A DNA stretch of 64,000 nt from Tritrichomonas foetus (lineage: Eukaryota > Parabasalia > Tritrichomonadida > Tritrichomonadidae): the NCBI GenBank assembly GCA_001839685.1, contig MLAK01000669.1:16924-80923 (forward strand). The letters run 5' to 3'. Under the pieces are notes generated by a model, which was not told where the DNA came from, searched no databases, and saw only the letters and a program-made list of their open reading frames with translations. Shown here one piece after another: positions 29,848-40,694 of the stretch (the stretch's first letter is position 1; every line of letters starts with the position of its first letter). A program made the position numbers and the translations under genes.

Positions 29848-30140
29848 NNNNNNNNNNNNNNNNNNNNNNNNNNNNNNNNNNNNNNNNNNNNNNNNNNNNN
29901 NNNNNNNNNNNNNNNNNNNNNNNNNNNNNNNNNNNNNNNNNNNNNNNNNNNNNNNNNNNNNNNNNNNNNNNNNNNNNNNNNNNNNNNNNNNNNNNNNNNN
30001 NNNNNNNNNNNNNNNNNNNNNNNNNNNNNNNNNNNNNNNNNNNNNNNNNNNNNNNNNNNNNNNNNNNNNNNNNNNNNNNNNNNNNNNATTATTTTCATTG
30101 TTTCCTTTATAATCATTGTTTCCATTATTTTCATTTTTAT
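29650..30140. repeat. 18-nt coding repeat (GNNENK) containing a gap
   Basis: Units of GGAAACAATGAAAATAAA and variants fill both sides of the 240-N gap. They encode Gly-Asn-Asn-[Glu/Asp]-Asn-[Lys/Asn]. With the gap set at 240 the two sides are out of frame. A true gap length that leaves remainder 1 on division by 3 would join them. Confidence 0.85.
29848..30087. other. Assembly gap (240 N)
   Basis: A run of N lies inside the Asn-rich coding repeat of the SEL1L-like gene. Its length is evidently an estimate, because it breaks a reading frame that is otherwise consistent on both sides. Confidence 0.98.
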
Positions 30141-30528
30141 TTAGTTTTTCATTTTCATGAACATTTTCTTCCTCTTCGTAGTCATCATCATCATCATCAT
30201 CATTTTTATTTCCAGAGTTTATTCCGTCATACTGGCCAAAATATTTAAATAAAAAAGCGCAATTTTGATTCCCTTCATATTGACAAACTGCCAAATATTG
30301 ATAGATGTAGCTGTAGTCGGTGTAAGTTCCAAAGCTATTGAAAAAATCATGAAGAGCCGATAAATAGCATTGGTGCAACTTTTCAGGCGGGAAACTAAAA
30401 TAATTTGAATAATCTGCAAACCCAAATTTATTTTCATAGAGATTGTACTCATTATCCAATGTTAAAATTTGCGGGGTTTTAAATTCGTAACACTGAACTA
30501 GGAAAAGAAAAAGCGAAAAAACATGCAT
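30088..30528 (-). CDS. SEL1L/Hrd3-like protein, N-terminal part
   Basis: The ATG at 30528 starts a signal peptide (MHVFSLFLFLVQCYEF). About 95 residues with several Tyr and Cys follow, including a Sel1-like stretch (YIYQYLAVCQYEGNQNCAFLFKYFG, here spanning about residues 73-97). Next come an Asp/Glu-rich run and the Asn-rich repeat that enters the gap. The signal peptide here and the single C-terminal helix in the other part give a type I ER or surface protein. The frame that continues past the gap on this numbering (to 29542) reads ETMKIK repeats and is an artefact of the wrong gap length. Confidence 0.65.
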
Positions 30529-31059
30529 GAATAATTGATACGAATGTGGTTATATTTTATAAAGTCTATCACACAAATTTAGTTAGTTAACCAATATATA
30601 ATTAACCAATGTGGAAAATGATATCAAATTTCTTGAAGTTGATGTCATAACATTCAATCATAAAGTTAAAAAAGTTAATTACCAGATCTTCACTGCCAAG
30701 CCACAATCCTTTTTTTATTTTGATGAATATTGGTGATAATATCGATCAAAAATGATATCTTACTTATCTGACTTTTATGAATTATGTAATTTCAAAGATA
30801 ATTTTACATTCAATAAATTCGGCTTTTTATTGTGAAAAGAATAAGATAATCTACATATATGATTTATTTGTCATTAAACTTTTTCATAGTTTATTTAGTC
30901 GATGGAATCAGAAATCTATTGTAATGGATTCAATCGTCTCTCAAAAAAATCATGTATTCAAAAAGCTATTTTCAATCCCAAGCGGCGCATAGAAAAAGTT
31001 ACCAAACGACGAAATCCCATACAAAAAGTTTCATCATATATTGAAAAATAGGTAAAGGA
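30529..31059. other. Divergent intergenic region (SEL1L-like / Rab)
   Basis: About 530 bases hold both promoters. TCATCATA lies about 30 nt before the Rab start and resembles the trichomonad initiator. A 71-codon ATG frame (30777-30992) has no protein-like features. Confidence 0.5.
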
Positions 31060-31692
31060 ATGAAAAGTCATCGTAGCAAGCACTCTAGTCTTCTCGGTAA
31101 TCAACAAGATAAATCACTCCACTATAAAATTGTTATGGTTGGCAATTCAGGAGTTGGAAAAACAGCGCTTGTTGAAAAGTTGTCAGGAAATAATTTTTCT
31201 GACACGCATATTCCAACGGTTGGCGCCCAATTCACATCAAAAGAAACTATTATTAATGAGCATAAAGTTTCACTTGAACTTTGGGACACTGCTGGACAAG
31301 AAGTTTTCAGGTCACTTGTCGGTCTCTACACAAGAGAAGCAAATGGCGCCTTTTTGCTGTTTGATATTACATCAAAATTATCATATGATGATATTCCAAA
31401 ATGGCTAGATTTTCTTAAAGAAAATGCTCCAACTGCAAAAATTGTAATATTTGGTAACAAAAGTGATATTTCTGAACAAAGAGAAGTAAGCGAAACAGAA
31501 ATACAAAAGTTTGTTGAAGAAAATCAATTCATATATTTCGAAGGAAGTGCAAAAACAGGTCTAAATGTAAATGATGCATTCGAAAGAATGGCTGAAATCG
31601 TTCTCGAAGGGGACATTACAAAAAAGAGGATGGAAAATAAGAAGTTGAAAGTGGACAATCAAAATGAAGGCAGTCAGAAATGTTGTTTATGA
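31060..31692 (+). CDS. Rab-family small GTPase
   Basis: This 210-residue GTPase has the full set of motifs: P-loop GNSGVGKT (28-35), switch I IPTVGAQF, WDTAGQE (75-81), NKSD (142-145) and GSAK (171-174). It ends KCCL, a dicysteine prenylation signal of the CCxx type. The effector region is canonical, unlike the Rab at 5.0 kb. The 20-residue basic N-terminal extension before the first strand is longer than usual. It should be a membrane-traffic GTPase, perhaps Rab5/Rab22-like by the GAQFT switch, but the subfamily is not certain. The stop is TGA. Confidence 0.93.
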   Translation: MKSHRSKHSSLLGNQQDKSLHYKIVMVGNSGVGKTALVEKLSGNNFSDTHIPTVGAQFTSKETIINEHKVSLELWDTAGQEVFRSLVGLYTREANGAFLLFDITSKLSYDDIPKWLDFLKENAPTAKIVIFGNKSDISEQREVSETEIQKFVEENQFIYFEGSAKTGLNVNDAFERMAEIVLEGDITKKRMENKKLKVDNQNEGSQKCCL

Positions 31693-32567
31693 ATTTTACT
31701 TTTTGTTTTTTCACTATTTATCAGATGCCAATAGACAAGATCATGATGAGTTCTTGAAGAAGAAATATTGAATCTAGAATAGATAAAGAAGAAGAATAGA
31801 AAACATGTTTTATATGACGGAAAATCTGTATTTTTTTTTTCCTGGGTGAATCCAGAGAAGATGACCTGGTAAAGATAAAAAACATTATCTTGGAGAATCG
31901 GAAATTTAAACGACATTCGTACACAGTTGTATAGCAATGCGCTAACATAATTCATCAAACAAACAAATTCCATTTGTATACGTTCATTGTATCATTGTAT
32001 TGATTACCAATGTCATCTTCTCAAACTAACAAAAATTTCATCTATTTATGTTTGCACTGCTGATTCAGTGAGGCTAGAATAAAAGATACTAACAAAAATT
32101 GCAGCGAGATCATATGATCGTGTACAACCATCTCTTGTAACGAAAGAAGGATAATGACAGTTTTCTTTCTATCCAACTGCATTTTAGATTGGAAAAGGAA
32201 TCTGTTTGTAGGCTTCCTCCATTCTTTTTGGCATCCATGAAATTTGATGAATTATTCTGATTCAACCTCATTATTAATACAATATTAGCAACAATCATTG
32301 AAAGATAATTTTGATAAGAACTGGTGCTGGAAATTTATAAAAACCCAACGATCCCTCTAGAACATCAATATTTTATCATTCTAAACATAATCAATTTTTT
32401 CCAATCGAAAAGAAAGTCAGATTGATCTATTTATGACACATCATTTTCCACATATCTTTTTATTTTCACCATAATTGACGTAAATGTGACGGTTTATTAT
32501 GACCAAATATATATGTAAAAAGTGAATAGTATATAATAAGGAAAAATTTATCTGGTCTTTCTTTGTA
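31693..32567. other. Intergenic, no gene called
   Basis: About 875 bases lie between Rab and the ankyrin gene. Minus-strand frames of 60-100 codons are present but lack convincing composition. A plus-strand stretch near 31.8-31.95 kb reads protein-like (VKIKNIILENRKFKRHSYTVV) between stops and might be a relic. Confidence 0.4.
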
Positions 32568-34847
32568 ATGACCAGATACTTTATGGAAATTCCAAATGAG
32601 AAAGAAAACAAGTTCGCAGAAAATATGCTCGATGCAATTTTACAAGACGACGATACCAAATTTCTCGAATTATTATCCACCAAAGAGGACGATCCAAACT
32701 GCAAGTTCAAAATAACAACGTATAAAATACCAGCCCTTTTACAAGACTGTCCATCTTATTGTTGCGTTTGTTGTTTTTTTGGCGCCGAAAAATGTTTCGA
32801 GGTTTTAGCAAATATTTCGTCAAATATTGATTGGTGCGATTATTCATTCCGATCTCCAATTCATTTCGCTGCAGCTGGTGGAAATATGAATATCATTCGA
32901 TCGATCGAATCCAAATTAGGACTCAGTGAAAGCCTTGATAAAAGGAACCTTTCACCTCAACAATACGCAGCATGGTTTGGACATCTGGATGTTGTTAAAT
33001 ATTTCTACACAAAGGGATTTAAAATGGATCAACAAGTGGGTGGCACTCTATCACCTTTAAAATCAGCAGCACAAAATGGTTATTTAGATGTGGTTAAATT
33101 TTTGTTAGATGTGGATCTAAAATCTCCAAAAGAATTTCAGGAAAACAATAAACAATTAAATTCTCTTCACTGCGCATGTGAAAATGGACATCTACCTGTT
33201 GTTCAATATTTAGTGAAGGAAAAACATTATAATGTCAATATGATTGATTCCACAAATAAAAATCCTTTATATTATGCTTGCCAAAATGGATCAATTGAAT
33301 GTGTGAAATTTCTTATTGATAGTGGTGCAGTTTATTCCGCTGTCCCATGCAAAAGTTTTTTTATTAATCCATTAATACCAGCCATTGAAAACGGGTTTGT
33401 GGATGTATCTAAATATTTAATACAGTTACCAGAAATTTCTTATCATGAAAAAGATCAAAGAGGCGAAACAGCTCTAACAATTGCCATTCATACATTACGA
33501 AAGGAAATTATTGATATTTTGTTTTCAAATAATGTTCTTGATAATTTAGATGATGAATCATATATTGGTGACATTTTTTGGGGCTTTTTTATTTTCGGAA
33601 ATATTCAATTGCTTCATTATTTGGAAACAAAAATGACAATTCCATATGACCAATTGTTTTATTCAAATACTATAAAACTTAGTTTAGCTATGGAAATTCA
33701 GTTTGATGAATTAACTTGGGGTGATGTTTTTATGCAGCAAGCTTCATTATTTGAATGGATTGAATTAATAGAATATTTTTTATCTATTGGACTAAATTTC
33801 AATCGAGTTTGTTTGATGAAAAATATCACCTCAAAAATATTTATGAAGTGGCTGACTGAACAAAAAGGTGTGGATTTATCGACTCTTGAGAGTACAGGAA
33901 AAACATTTCATTACTATTTAAATAATCCAACCTCAAGTAATATAGTCAACTTATTTACATTTATTCAATATGGAGCAAAACTTACCAATGAAATTATAGA
34001 AAATTATGATTTATTCACAAAAATCTTATTCAATCGTTTTGAGTTTCAATATAAACTTCGATTATTAGAGTTAGCGGTACTTGCCAAACCAAGTGGCAGT
34101 AATATTGCTCAAGCTTTAAAATATATTAAGAATAGATTAATGGGAGATTTGACAGAATTCCAGATGAATACTGTGAAATCAATACATGAGAAATGTTTGG
34201 AATACCTCAAAGAATGTACAGATGAAAAAATGTTTAAAGATATAATTTATTTTTCTTTAGAGTACGATGAAGACATTATCGATGATGTAATTCCTATTTG
34301 TAAAAAAGCATGTGGGAACAAATTGGCTATCAAATTAATAAGTTGTGAATATCCAGCTGTCTTTCTTAAATTATACCAAAATGGAATCCGTTTTAAAGTC
34401 GTTAGCCCAACTGATACTTTTGAATTTTTAATAGCTTTCTTATCATTTGTTAATGAAAATAAATCTTTTTTGAAAGTTAATCATGAAAATAAATTTGATC
34501 AAATAGAACAAGCGTTGATCATGTTTTTTGGTTATGCAAGTGGTGAAATTATTTCATCTGTAAATAGAAATTCTAATTTTTTGAATATGGATAGAAAATC
34601 TCATGGAAATCTTATTGATTTGTTTTTATTTTTGAAGTTTTTCAAACTGTTATTATTTGTGTATGAAAGAGTTGGCGAAATATTATATCCATTAGAAATG
34701 AGTGAACCCGAGTTTTATGAATCGATTAAAAAATCAGGTCATCATAAATTAATTAAATATGTTGATAGATATCATCATAAGAATAAAGTTGGAGATGGTT
34801 TTGGAAATGATGCGAAATTTTATAATAGTGATATCAGTGACGAGTAA
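32568..34847 (+). CDS. Ankyrin repeat protein
   Basis: This 759-residue protein (Met6 at 32583 is an alternative start) has about seven consecutive ankyrin repeats at roughly residues 95-330. They include SPIHFAAAGGNMNIIRSI, SPQQYAAWFGHLDVVKYF, SPLKSAAQNGYLDVVKFL, NSLHCACENGHLPVVQYL and NPLYYACQNGSIECVKFL. The N-terminal 90 residues and the C-terminal 430 residues are helical without a domain I recognise. The latter may be degenerate repeats, since leucine-rich helix pairs continue. Parabasalid genomes carry very large families of such proteins. It is a cytosolic protein-binding scaffold with no enzymatic motif. The stop is TAAA. Confidence 0.88.
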   Translation: MTRYFMEIPNEKENKFAENMLDAILQDDDTKFLELLSTKEDDPNCKFKITTYKIPALLQDCPSYCCVCCFFGAEKCFEVLANISSNIDWCDYSFRSPIHFAAAGGNMNIIRSIESKLGLSESLDKRNLSPQQYAAWFGHLDVVKYFYTKGFKMDQQVGGTLSPLKSAAQNGYLDVVKFLLDVDLKSPKEFQENNKQLNSLHCACENGHLPVVQYLVKEKHYNVNMIDSTNKNPLYYACQNGSIECVKFLIDSGAVYSAVPCKSFFINPLIPAIENGFVDVSKYLIQLPEISYHEKDQRGETALTIAIHTLRKEIIDILFSNNVLDNLDDESYIGDIFWGFFIFGNIQLLHYLETKMTIPYDQLFYSNTIKLSLAMEIQFDELTWGDVFMQQASLFEWIELIEYFLSIGLNFNRVCLMKNITSKIFMKWLTEQKGVDLSTLESTGKTFHYYLNNPTSSNIVNLFTFIQYGAKLTNEIIENYDLFTKILFNRFEFQYKLRLLELAVLAKPSGSNIAQALKYIKNRLMGDLTEFQMNTVKSIHEKCLEYLKECTDEKMFKDIIYFSLEYDEDIIDDVIPICKKACGNKLAIKLISCEYPAVFLKLYQNGIRFKVVSPTDTFEFLIAFLSFVNENKSFLKVNHENKFDQIEQALIMFFGYASGEIISSVNRNSNFLNMDRKSHGNLIDLFLFLKFFKLLLFVYERVGEILYPLEMSEPEFYESIKKSGHHKLIKYVDRYHHKNKVGDGFGNDAKFYNSDISDE

Positions 34848-35752
34848 AAGATTTTTCAAATAAATTGTGCATGAATAGATTAATAAAGTATATTAGATAA
34901 TTTTTTCTGAGATTTTTTCGATATAAATATAATTTAACTGTAGGAACATTAAATCATATAAAAATTTTTGGTTTAATCTTGTTTTTCTTCAAGATAATAG
35001 CAATATTATTCATCATAAAGTGATTATATAATTGTGTTGAAATTTTGACATAAATCTCATGAAATAAAATCAAAATTTAAATGGTCAGTTCATAAACTTT
35101 TTATATTCATCGTTTTCATCTCATATTTAAATATGTAAAATTCAGAGGTGAAACTTCAGGGATTTTTTTGCTTGATAAACTGATTTTAAGCAATTTTCTC
35201 TGGAACCTTAGCTTATTGTATTTTGCAAAATCTCTTTTTGAAAGATGTTGTGATGAATGGTCAATACACTTCAGAAATTAAAAGAAAATAATTCAATAGT
35301 TTTTGACAATAAAAAGATAGTTCATGAAAAGTCAATTTATCTCGATCAACATAAGTATATTTGCATTAAAATTTCGTACTTAGGATTCTTATATTAATAT
35401 AAAATTTTTCATTCATAACTATAATATCCAAACAATCGAAAATTTGGAGTGAATTCATGATGAAAATTTTAGGAGAAATTTTTGAAGTTTCTTTCAAAAT
35501 ATAGGATTTGATCATACAATATTCAATAAATATTCAATTTTTTCAATGTTCAAAATGAACGAATGTTTGCTTTCTTTTTTCTCGATAATTCATCATCATA
35601 AGGTAATAATTCCATAATATTTATTTCTTCACAAAAAATGTCACGTTATTGTTTTTGCCAACAATTGTCACATTTTTACCATTGGTAAAAAATCAATTCA
35701 TTTATTTAACCTTAACCGCTTATTATTTCGCCTATTAAAAAACAAAAAAGAA
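34848..35752. other. Intergenic, no gene seen
   Basis: About 900 very AT-rich bases between the ankyrin and IBD genes. TTCATTTATTTAACC, about 60 nt before the IBD gene's ATG, contains an initiator-like TCATTT. There is no other structure. Confidence 0.55.
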
Positions 35753-36820
35753 ATGTTCTTTGAGCATTTCCCAACTCGCGGCTCCACACCGCGGAATATT
35801 AGTACAAGTTATCAAAACGACCCACTCATCTACAAACTCTGTCCATCCGATCAAGCTGAATACATGCATTTACTTAATATGTTCGCATTTTCAAACGATC
35901 GAAACAAAAGGAATCTCGGAATGCCAACATTTATCAAACATCTTTCAATGATACATGCGTTTGTTTGTCGCGGTGACGCTTACGATTCGCTTCGTGGCCT
36001 CGTCTGTGGCATCGAATTTGGTTTTTCCACATTTCTCATCAACACAGGCCGTCTCAAAAAGTTAATGTATCGTTCAAAAAGTTGTATGAATGGCTGTTTT
36101 CAAAAATTGGGATATTCTGTTTGCAGACCAGCTCATGATATAACAACACTATTCGCCCAAATACTTCCCGGATTCGGTGGACACATGTTCACATCGAGAC
36201 AATGGTGCGTCCGAAAGGCCGGCGAAAATTCGGCGTTATGCTTCATTCCAAATATTAAGATTGAAATAGCAGCTACTGCTGAAAAAGGATCATCTATTCC
36301 TTCTTCACCTCTTTTAGAGGGAGAAGAAAATCCAGAAAGTGCTCAAACTCAAAATAACTCATTAACTCAAAATCAAAATAAACCCAAAAAAATTGTGAGC
36401 AATTTTCATATAACAAGTCAGTTCAATAACAATAGCTTTATTCAAGGAACTATTAATAATATTCCTAATATTAACTCATGCATGAATCCTTATTTTATAA
36501 ATCAAACCTTTGTAAATCCACCATCTATGGCCATTATCAATCCAATCAATATTCCTAATAATACTATCAATACTCGTAGCAATAATAATAGTTATTCTGA
36601 GACTCCACCTAGTATGAATGATCAAGCCATAGTTGTTGATAGTATAAATAATAATCCTATTCAAAATAGTGAAGAAAATTATGTTGTTGAAGAAAATGCA
36701 AATAAGGATTGTCCTAATGCTTCTTTCATCTTCGACATACAATCACTGCTCAATCACCAGACACCCAGCGGCGACATTCATCGGATGCCGCTCGCTTCGT
36801 TGCCACCATTACGTTGCTAA
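35753..36820 (+). CDS. Initiator-binding-domain (IBP39-like) transcription factor
   Basis: This 355-residue protein has an N-terminal initiator-binding domain (about residues 28-150). It carries the family pattern F..FI..L..I.AFV.RGD..D..RGLVCGI, followed by IN...LK.LM..SKSCMNGCFQKLGY. A block around PGFGGHMFTSRQWCVRK follows. In Trichomonas vaginalis this winged-helix domain of IBP39 reads the Inr of protein-coding genes, and a separate C-domain contacts the RNA polymerase II CTD. Here the rest is Asn/Gln/Pro-rich and disordered, so the partner-binding domain is missing or different. It is probably a gene-specific factor of the expanded IBD family. This gene is the best single marker that the DNA is parabasalid. 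TAATGAAATAAA covers stop and poly(A) signal. Confidence 0.85.
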   Translation: MFFEHFPTRGSTPRNISTSYQNDPLIYKLCPSDQAEYMHLLNMFAFSNDRNKRNLGMPTFIKHLSMIHAFVCRGDAYDSLRGLVCGIEFGFSTFLINTGRLKKLMYRSKSCMNGCFQKLGYSVCRPAHDITTLFAQILPGFGGHMFTSRQWCVRKAGENSALCFIPNIKIEIAATAEKGSSIPSSPLLEGEENPESAQTQNNSLTQNQNKPKKIVSNFHITSQFNNNSFIQGTINNIPNINSCMNPYFINQTFVNPPSMAIINPINIPNNTINTRSNNNSYSETPPSMNDQAIVVDSINNNPIQNSEENYVVEENANKDCPNASFIFDIQSLLNHQTPSGDIHRMPLASLPPLRC

Positions 36821-38032
36821 TGAAATAAATTAATAAAAAGTATTTAATTATGGCACTTTTTTTAAAGCATGTTTTCTGTTTATAAAACCAATCACCATAG
36901 ATGATATCATGATATAGAATTTATCATTTAATTTCGTAATAACGTTTCTTTTATTTTTTCAATATTTTATTCTTTTGTGAACAATTAAAAAGAAACAACA
37001 TTATTTGAAAGAAAACCACTTTTTCCTTTAAAAAGTTGCCTTTTGAAAATTTCAAATGAATCATTATTTCAATGCATTTTAGTACAAAGTTGAATAAGAG
37101 CACTTCACTGTGTTGAATCTCTCAAATTCAATATATATTGAATTTCCAATGCAACCATGAAATTGAATGGTGGATTTCGGAAACCAATTCCGCTAAAGTT
37201 GCATCACAAAACAATGTGGGAAAGTTTGTGAACGATTCATAATTATTTATAGTTGAGCTTATCTATTAAAAAGGTAAGACAAGCTTTACTTCTTTGATGA
37301 AATATCGCGAGAAGGACCATCTCTCCAAATAATGTCGACCAACAATATTCTATATTCTCAGTGAATTTTAAAAGAAGACTTATTTTAAGAAACATATTGA
37401 AGATTCTTATTTCTAATTCATGAATGAATAAGAGCCCAAAACGAAAATTGACACAAAGACGATAGAATAAATTTGACACACAACCATCTTCATTCTCTTG
37501 AATTCTAGAGACGAATACATATAAAATTGGTGTGATATTGTTCAAAAATATTTTACATTATATAGGTTATATAAATTATCGATCAAAACCATTAATTCCT
37601 TTATTTCAAACAAGATATTGGTATTTTGATTTCGTACTAAACAAATTGAATAGACTATTGAAAAAAGAGCGTGTTAATATTTCTGTACATTAGCGGATAG
37701 TGGAATCAGTATTAAGACTAGAAAACTCAGTAAATATTGCGGATTGCTAATTTGAAGATAATTTGCGGAATTTGCAAAGAATTTCAAAAATTCAGACCAT
37801 TATTTTGAAATTCATAACCTATAGAATAATTCAATTGATTATTTTCTGCATCTCATTGTTACTTTGAAATTTACTTGGTTACTCTTTTAAATTTCACAAG
37901 TATTTGAAATATCTTTTGTTAAGGTATTCAATCTTTTCTCCATTCATTTAAAAAATTTCGTCGCTTTAATCACAAAAAAAGATTCAATTCATTCAATTTT
38001 AATTTAATCTTCTTTCACTTCATTCTTCACTA
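36821..38032. other. Intergenic, no gene called
   Basis: About 1.2 kb lies between the IBD and kinase genes. A minus-strand frame at 37243-37545 starts only with TTG and has a hydrophobic, non-convincing translation. Initiator-like words cluster just before the kinase start. Confidence 0.5.
38015..38032 (+). promoter_or_regulatory. Cluster of initiator-like TCAYTW words
   Basis: TCACTT, TCATTC and TCACTA lie within 18 nt directly before the kinase ATG at 38033. The known Trichomonas initiator is TCAYTW with transcription starting at the A, usually 5-20 nt before the ATG, so this is a good candidate start site. Confidence 0.5.
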
Positions 38033-39259
38033 ATGAGCTTCAACCAAAATAGCTTCGCTGATACAGTTGATCATATTCCAACATTGGAACAACATTACCC
38101 ACTTCGATCACCAGTAGGTTCGCATGAATCCTCACGATTTGCATCTTCAAGAACAGATGCAACAAATTTGCCAGAAGAGTTTTACCAAAAGTATCAAGTT
38201 ATTGAATATGTTGCCAGTGGACTCACTGCTTCTGTTTACAAAGCAGTTTGCACACAATCTCATCAAATCGTTTGCGCCAAAATCATCAACAAGGCTGTTT
38301 ATGAAGAATGTTATGAAGAAGTAAATTCATTCAGTTTAAACGCCGCACAAGAAGCCAAAATAATGAAACAATTCAATCATCCAAATATTCCAAGATTACT
38401 TGACTTCTTTGAAAACAGTGATAAGGCCTGCATTGTAATGGAATTCAAAGATGGAAAAACATTACTAGAATTGATTAACGATGGTACTGATTCGGCACTT
38501 TCAAATCTGGTAATTCATCATCTCTTTGTCCAACTTGCTCAAGCAGTCACATATATTCATACATGTGGCTTCTGCCATCGTGATATCAAGCCAGAAAACA
38601 TTCTAGTTGATGATCATTATCAGCTTGCTTTGATTGATTTTGGTTTTTGCGCACCAATCAATTCAAAAGCAAAAACATTGGACGAATCAAAAAACTTATC
38701 AAATGTTTGTGGAACATCACTTTATCTTGCACCAGAAGTCATATTGGACGAAAGATACAATGGCTCACTTGCTGACATGTGGTCACTTGGAATTGTCCTC
38801 TATACAATGGTTTACAAAGGAGTTCCTTATGAATTAGAAGAGCATGAATTCGATCAAGATGAAATAATTTTTGAAAAAATCGTTAGATATTCATATGAAC
38901 ATGAGATTCTCACAAATCGAAACACTTCAAGATTAGAAGGAATCACATTCTTCTGCAGAGATCTCTTGAAGAAATTATTGGAACCAAACACAGAGAAAAG
39001 ACTCCAATCTTGTGATCTTTTCTTTCATCCTTATATTTCTGTTGAAAACAACGGAAATCAACTCACAAAAGCAATGACTGATCTTCCAAGATACATCAAA
39101 CAAAGCATTCCAATTCAAGAAGTAAAAACATCAATATGCAATCATAAAAGTATCACCATCGAAAATAGGGGATTGTTGGCAAATAAAATGAAGAAAAATA
39201 ATAGTCCAATATTCGTTCCAAGACCACAAAATGTTCCTTTTTTGAAAATGAAGTTTTGA
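38033..39259 (+). CDS. Active CAMK-like Ser/Thr protein kinase
   Basis: The kinase domain spans about residues 54-336 of 408. It has a glycine-poor nucleotide loop (ASGLTASVYKAV), the VAIK lysine (CAKII, K83), HRDIKPEN (D184), DFG (202-204), APE (233-235) and the DMWSLGI F-helix motif. All catalytic residues are present. The activation segment carries CGTSLYLAPE, typical of CAMK/AGC-like kinases. The N-terminal 50 residues and C-terminal 70 are disordered, the latter basic. The substrate and activator are unknown. The stop is TGA. Confidence 0.92.
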   Translation: MSFNQNSFADTVDHIPTLEQHYPLRSPVGSHESSRFASSRTDATNLPEEFYQKYQVIEYVASGLTASVYKAVCTQSHQIVCAKIINKAVYEECYEEVNSFSLNAAQEAKIMKQFNHPNIPRLLDFFENSDKACIVMEFKDGKTLLELINDGTDSALSNLVIHHLFVQLAQAVTYIHTCGFCHRDIKPENILVDDHYQLALIDFGFCAPINSKAKTLDESKNLSNVCGTSLYLAPEVILDERYNGSLADMWSLGIVLYTMVYKGVPYELEEHEFDQDEIIFEKIVRYSYEHEILTNRNTSRLEGITFFCRDLLKKLLEPNTEKRLQSCDLFFHPYISVENNGNQLTKAMTDLPRYIKQSIPIQEVKTSICNHKSITIENRGLLANKMKKNNSPIFVPRPQNVPFLKMKF

Positions 39260-39630
39260 GAATTGGTTCTATATAGTATATGATATTATATTTGTTTGTA
39301 TGTTTAGTAAATTTTTTTATATATTAATCATGATTTTTTATTTGTTTTTTTGCCATGATCTAGATTTGTGAAATGAGGTGATCAATGTTTGAATAATCAG
39401 GAAAGAATAATTTATCAACTTCATGACATTCTATTAATGAATAGATTGGTGAACTAATAAATGATCAATCCGAAATGTTCTATTCACGAGTTTATTTTTG
39501 TGTGAGCTAATAAATCACTCAAATTGATCTATGAAAAAGCGAAGAAATTTGCTTCAATAAATCTGTTTTTTTCCCAAAGTTTCTGGAATATTTAAACGGC
39601 CATTTAAAATATCTAAATACATTGATACCA
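39260..39630. other. Intergenic region upstream of EB1
   Basis: This is an AT-rich spacer of about 370 bases. The stretch AAACGGCCATTTAAAATATC, about 40 nt before the EB1 ATG, resembles GTTTAAAATATG before the coiled-coil gene at 44.2 kb. No coding potential is seen. Confidence 0.4.
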
Positions 39631-40566
39631 ATGTCGAAGCCTATGGGTATGATGAGTGGATGCTATTTTATTGGCAGAGCAGAGTTACTTGAATGGGTTA
39701 ATGAACTACTTCAACTAGATTATAACAAAGTTGAAGACACTTCAAATGGTGCAGCTTTTTGCCAAATAATTGATTCTATTCATCCTGGAACAGTTGCACT
39801 AGGGAGGGTGAATTATAATGCTGTTAGTGAATCAGAAATGGTGGAAAACTATAAAATTCTTCAAGATGCTTTTGATAAAAATGGAATAACGCAATATATG
39901 GATGTTCCAACACTTATTAAGGGAAGATATATGGCTGCTTTAGAGTTATTTCAATGGATTCATGGATACTATGAACAGGTTGGAGGTAATCCTGATTATG
40001 ATGCAGTTGCAAGAAGAAAACAAACAAGATGTAAAGAACCTAATGCACGAGGAAGAATTAACAAGAAACCTGCTGGAATGGCTAAACGAGCAGGAGGAAT
40101 CCCACTTGAACCTTCATCAAAAAATGCAAAAGGGAGAATAGGTGGAATTCCAAATGGATCACAAGCCAAAGGACCAAATAAAGCTGAAAAAGGAAATGAG
40201 CAAAACATACCAGCTGCTTCAAAGAAACCTTTACCAAAAAGCAAAGTCACAAAAGAAGAACCAAAGCCCAAAACAACCAAGCAAGCAAAAACAACAGATA
40301 AGGAAGAAAATAATTCAAAAAATAAAGAACAAGGTGACTCATCTAAAGTGAAGGAATTGAACTCTAAAATTGCTGAACTTCATGAAGAAATTCAACAAAT
40401 GAACCAAGAGAGAGACTTTTATTATGAAAAATTACGTAGAATAGAAGATTTCTGTCAAGAAAACGAAGAAATCGATATCATTGGACAGGTTCTTTCAATT
40501 CTATATGAAGCAGATGAAGAAAAAGGTTTTATGCCACCTGAAGATGAAGAAGACGAAGATGACTAA
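39631..40566 (+). CDS. EB1-family microtubule plus-end-binding protein
   Basis: The start is the ATG at 39631 (311 residues); the frame opens three codons earlier at TTG. The N-terminal calponin-homology domain (about 10-115) has the EB1 hallmarks GRAELLEWVN, NGAAFCQIID and the run YMAALELFQWIHGYY. A long basic Lys/Pro-rich linker follows. A coiled coil (about 240-275, KELNSKIAELHEEIQQMNQE) then leads into the EB homology motif (FYYEKLRRIEDFCQ). The acidic tail ends EDEEDEDD and not EEY/F, so CAP-Gly partners that read that ending may not bind. EB1 tracks growing microtubule ends and recruits other tip proteins; in a trichomonad this concerns the axostyle, pelta and flagella. The stop is TAAA. 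Confidence 0.93.
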   Translation: MSKPMGMMSGCYFIGRAELLEWVNELLQLDYNKVEDTSNGAAFCQIIDSIHPGTVALGRVNYNAVSESEMVENYKILQDAFDKNGITQYMDVPTLIKGRYMAALELFQWIHGYYEQVGGNPDYDAVARRKQTRCKEPNARGRINKKPAGMAKRAGGIPLEPSSKNAKGRIGGIPNGSQAKGPNKAEKGNEQNIPAASKKPLPKSKVTKEEPKPKTTKQAKTTDKEENNSKNKEQGDSSKVKELNSKIAELHEEIQQMNQERDFYYEKLRRIEDFCQENEEIDIIGQVLSILYEADEEKGFMPPEDEEDEDD

Positions 40567-40694
40567 ATAGAAATCCTATTTTTTTCAATATTTTATTTTC
40601 CTTTGGAACTCTATATTCATTTTTTCAATAAGAAATTCATATGATGAAAAGAATGATGAAAATAAATTGTTGATATTTGGAGTGAGTAACCGCT

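Noticed and set aside
37243..37545. A 100-codon minus-strand frame
   Set aside because: It starts only at TTG and its hydrophobic composition is what random AT-rich DNA gives.
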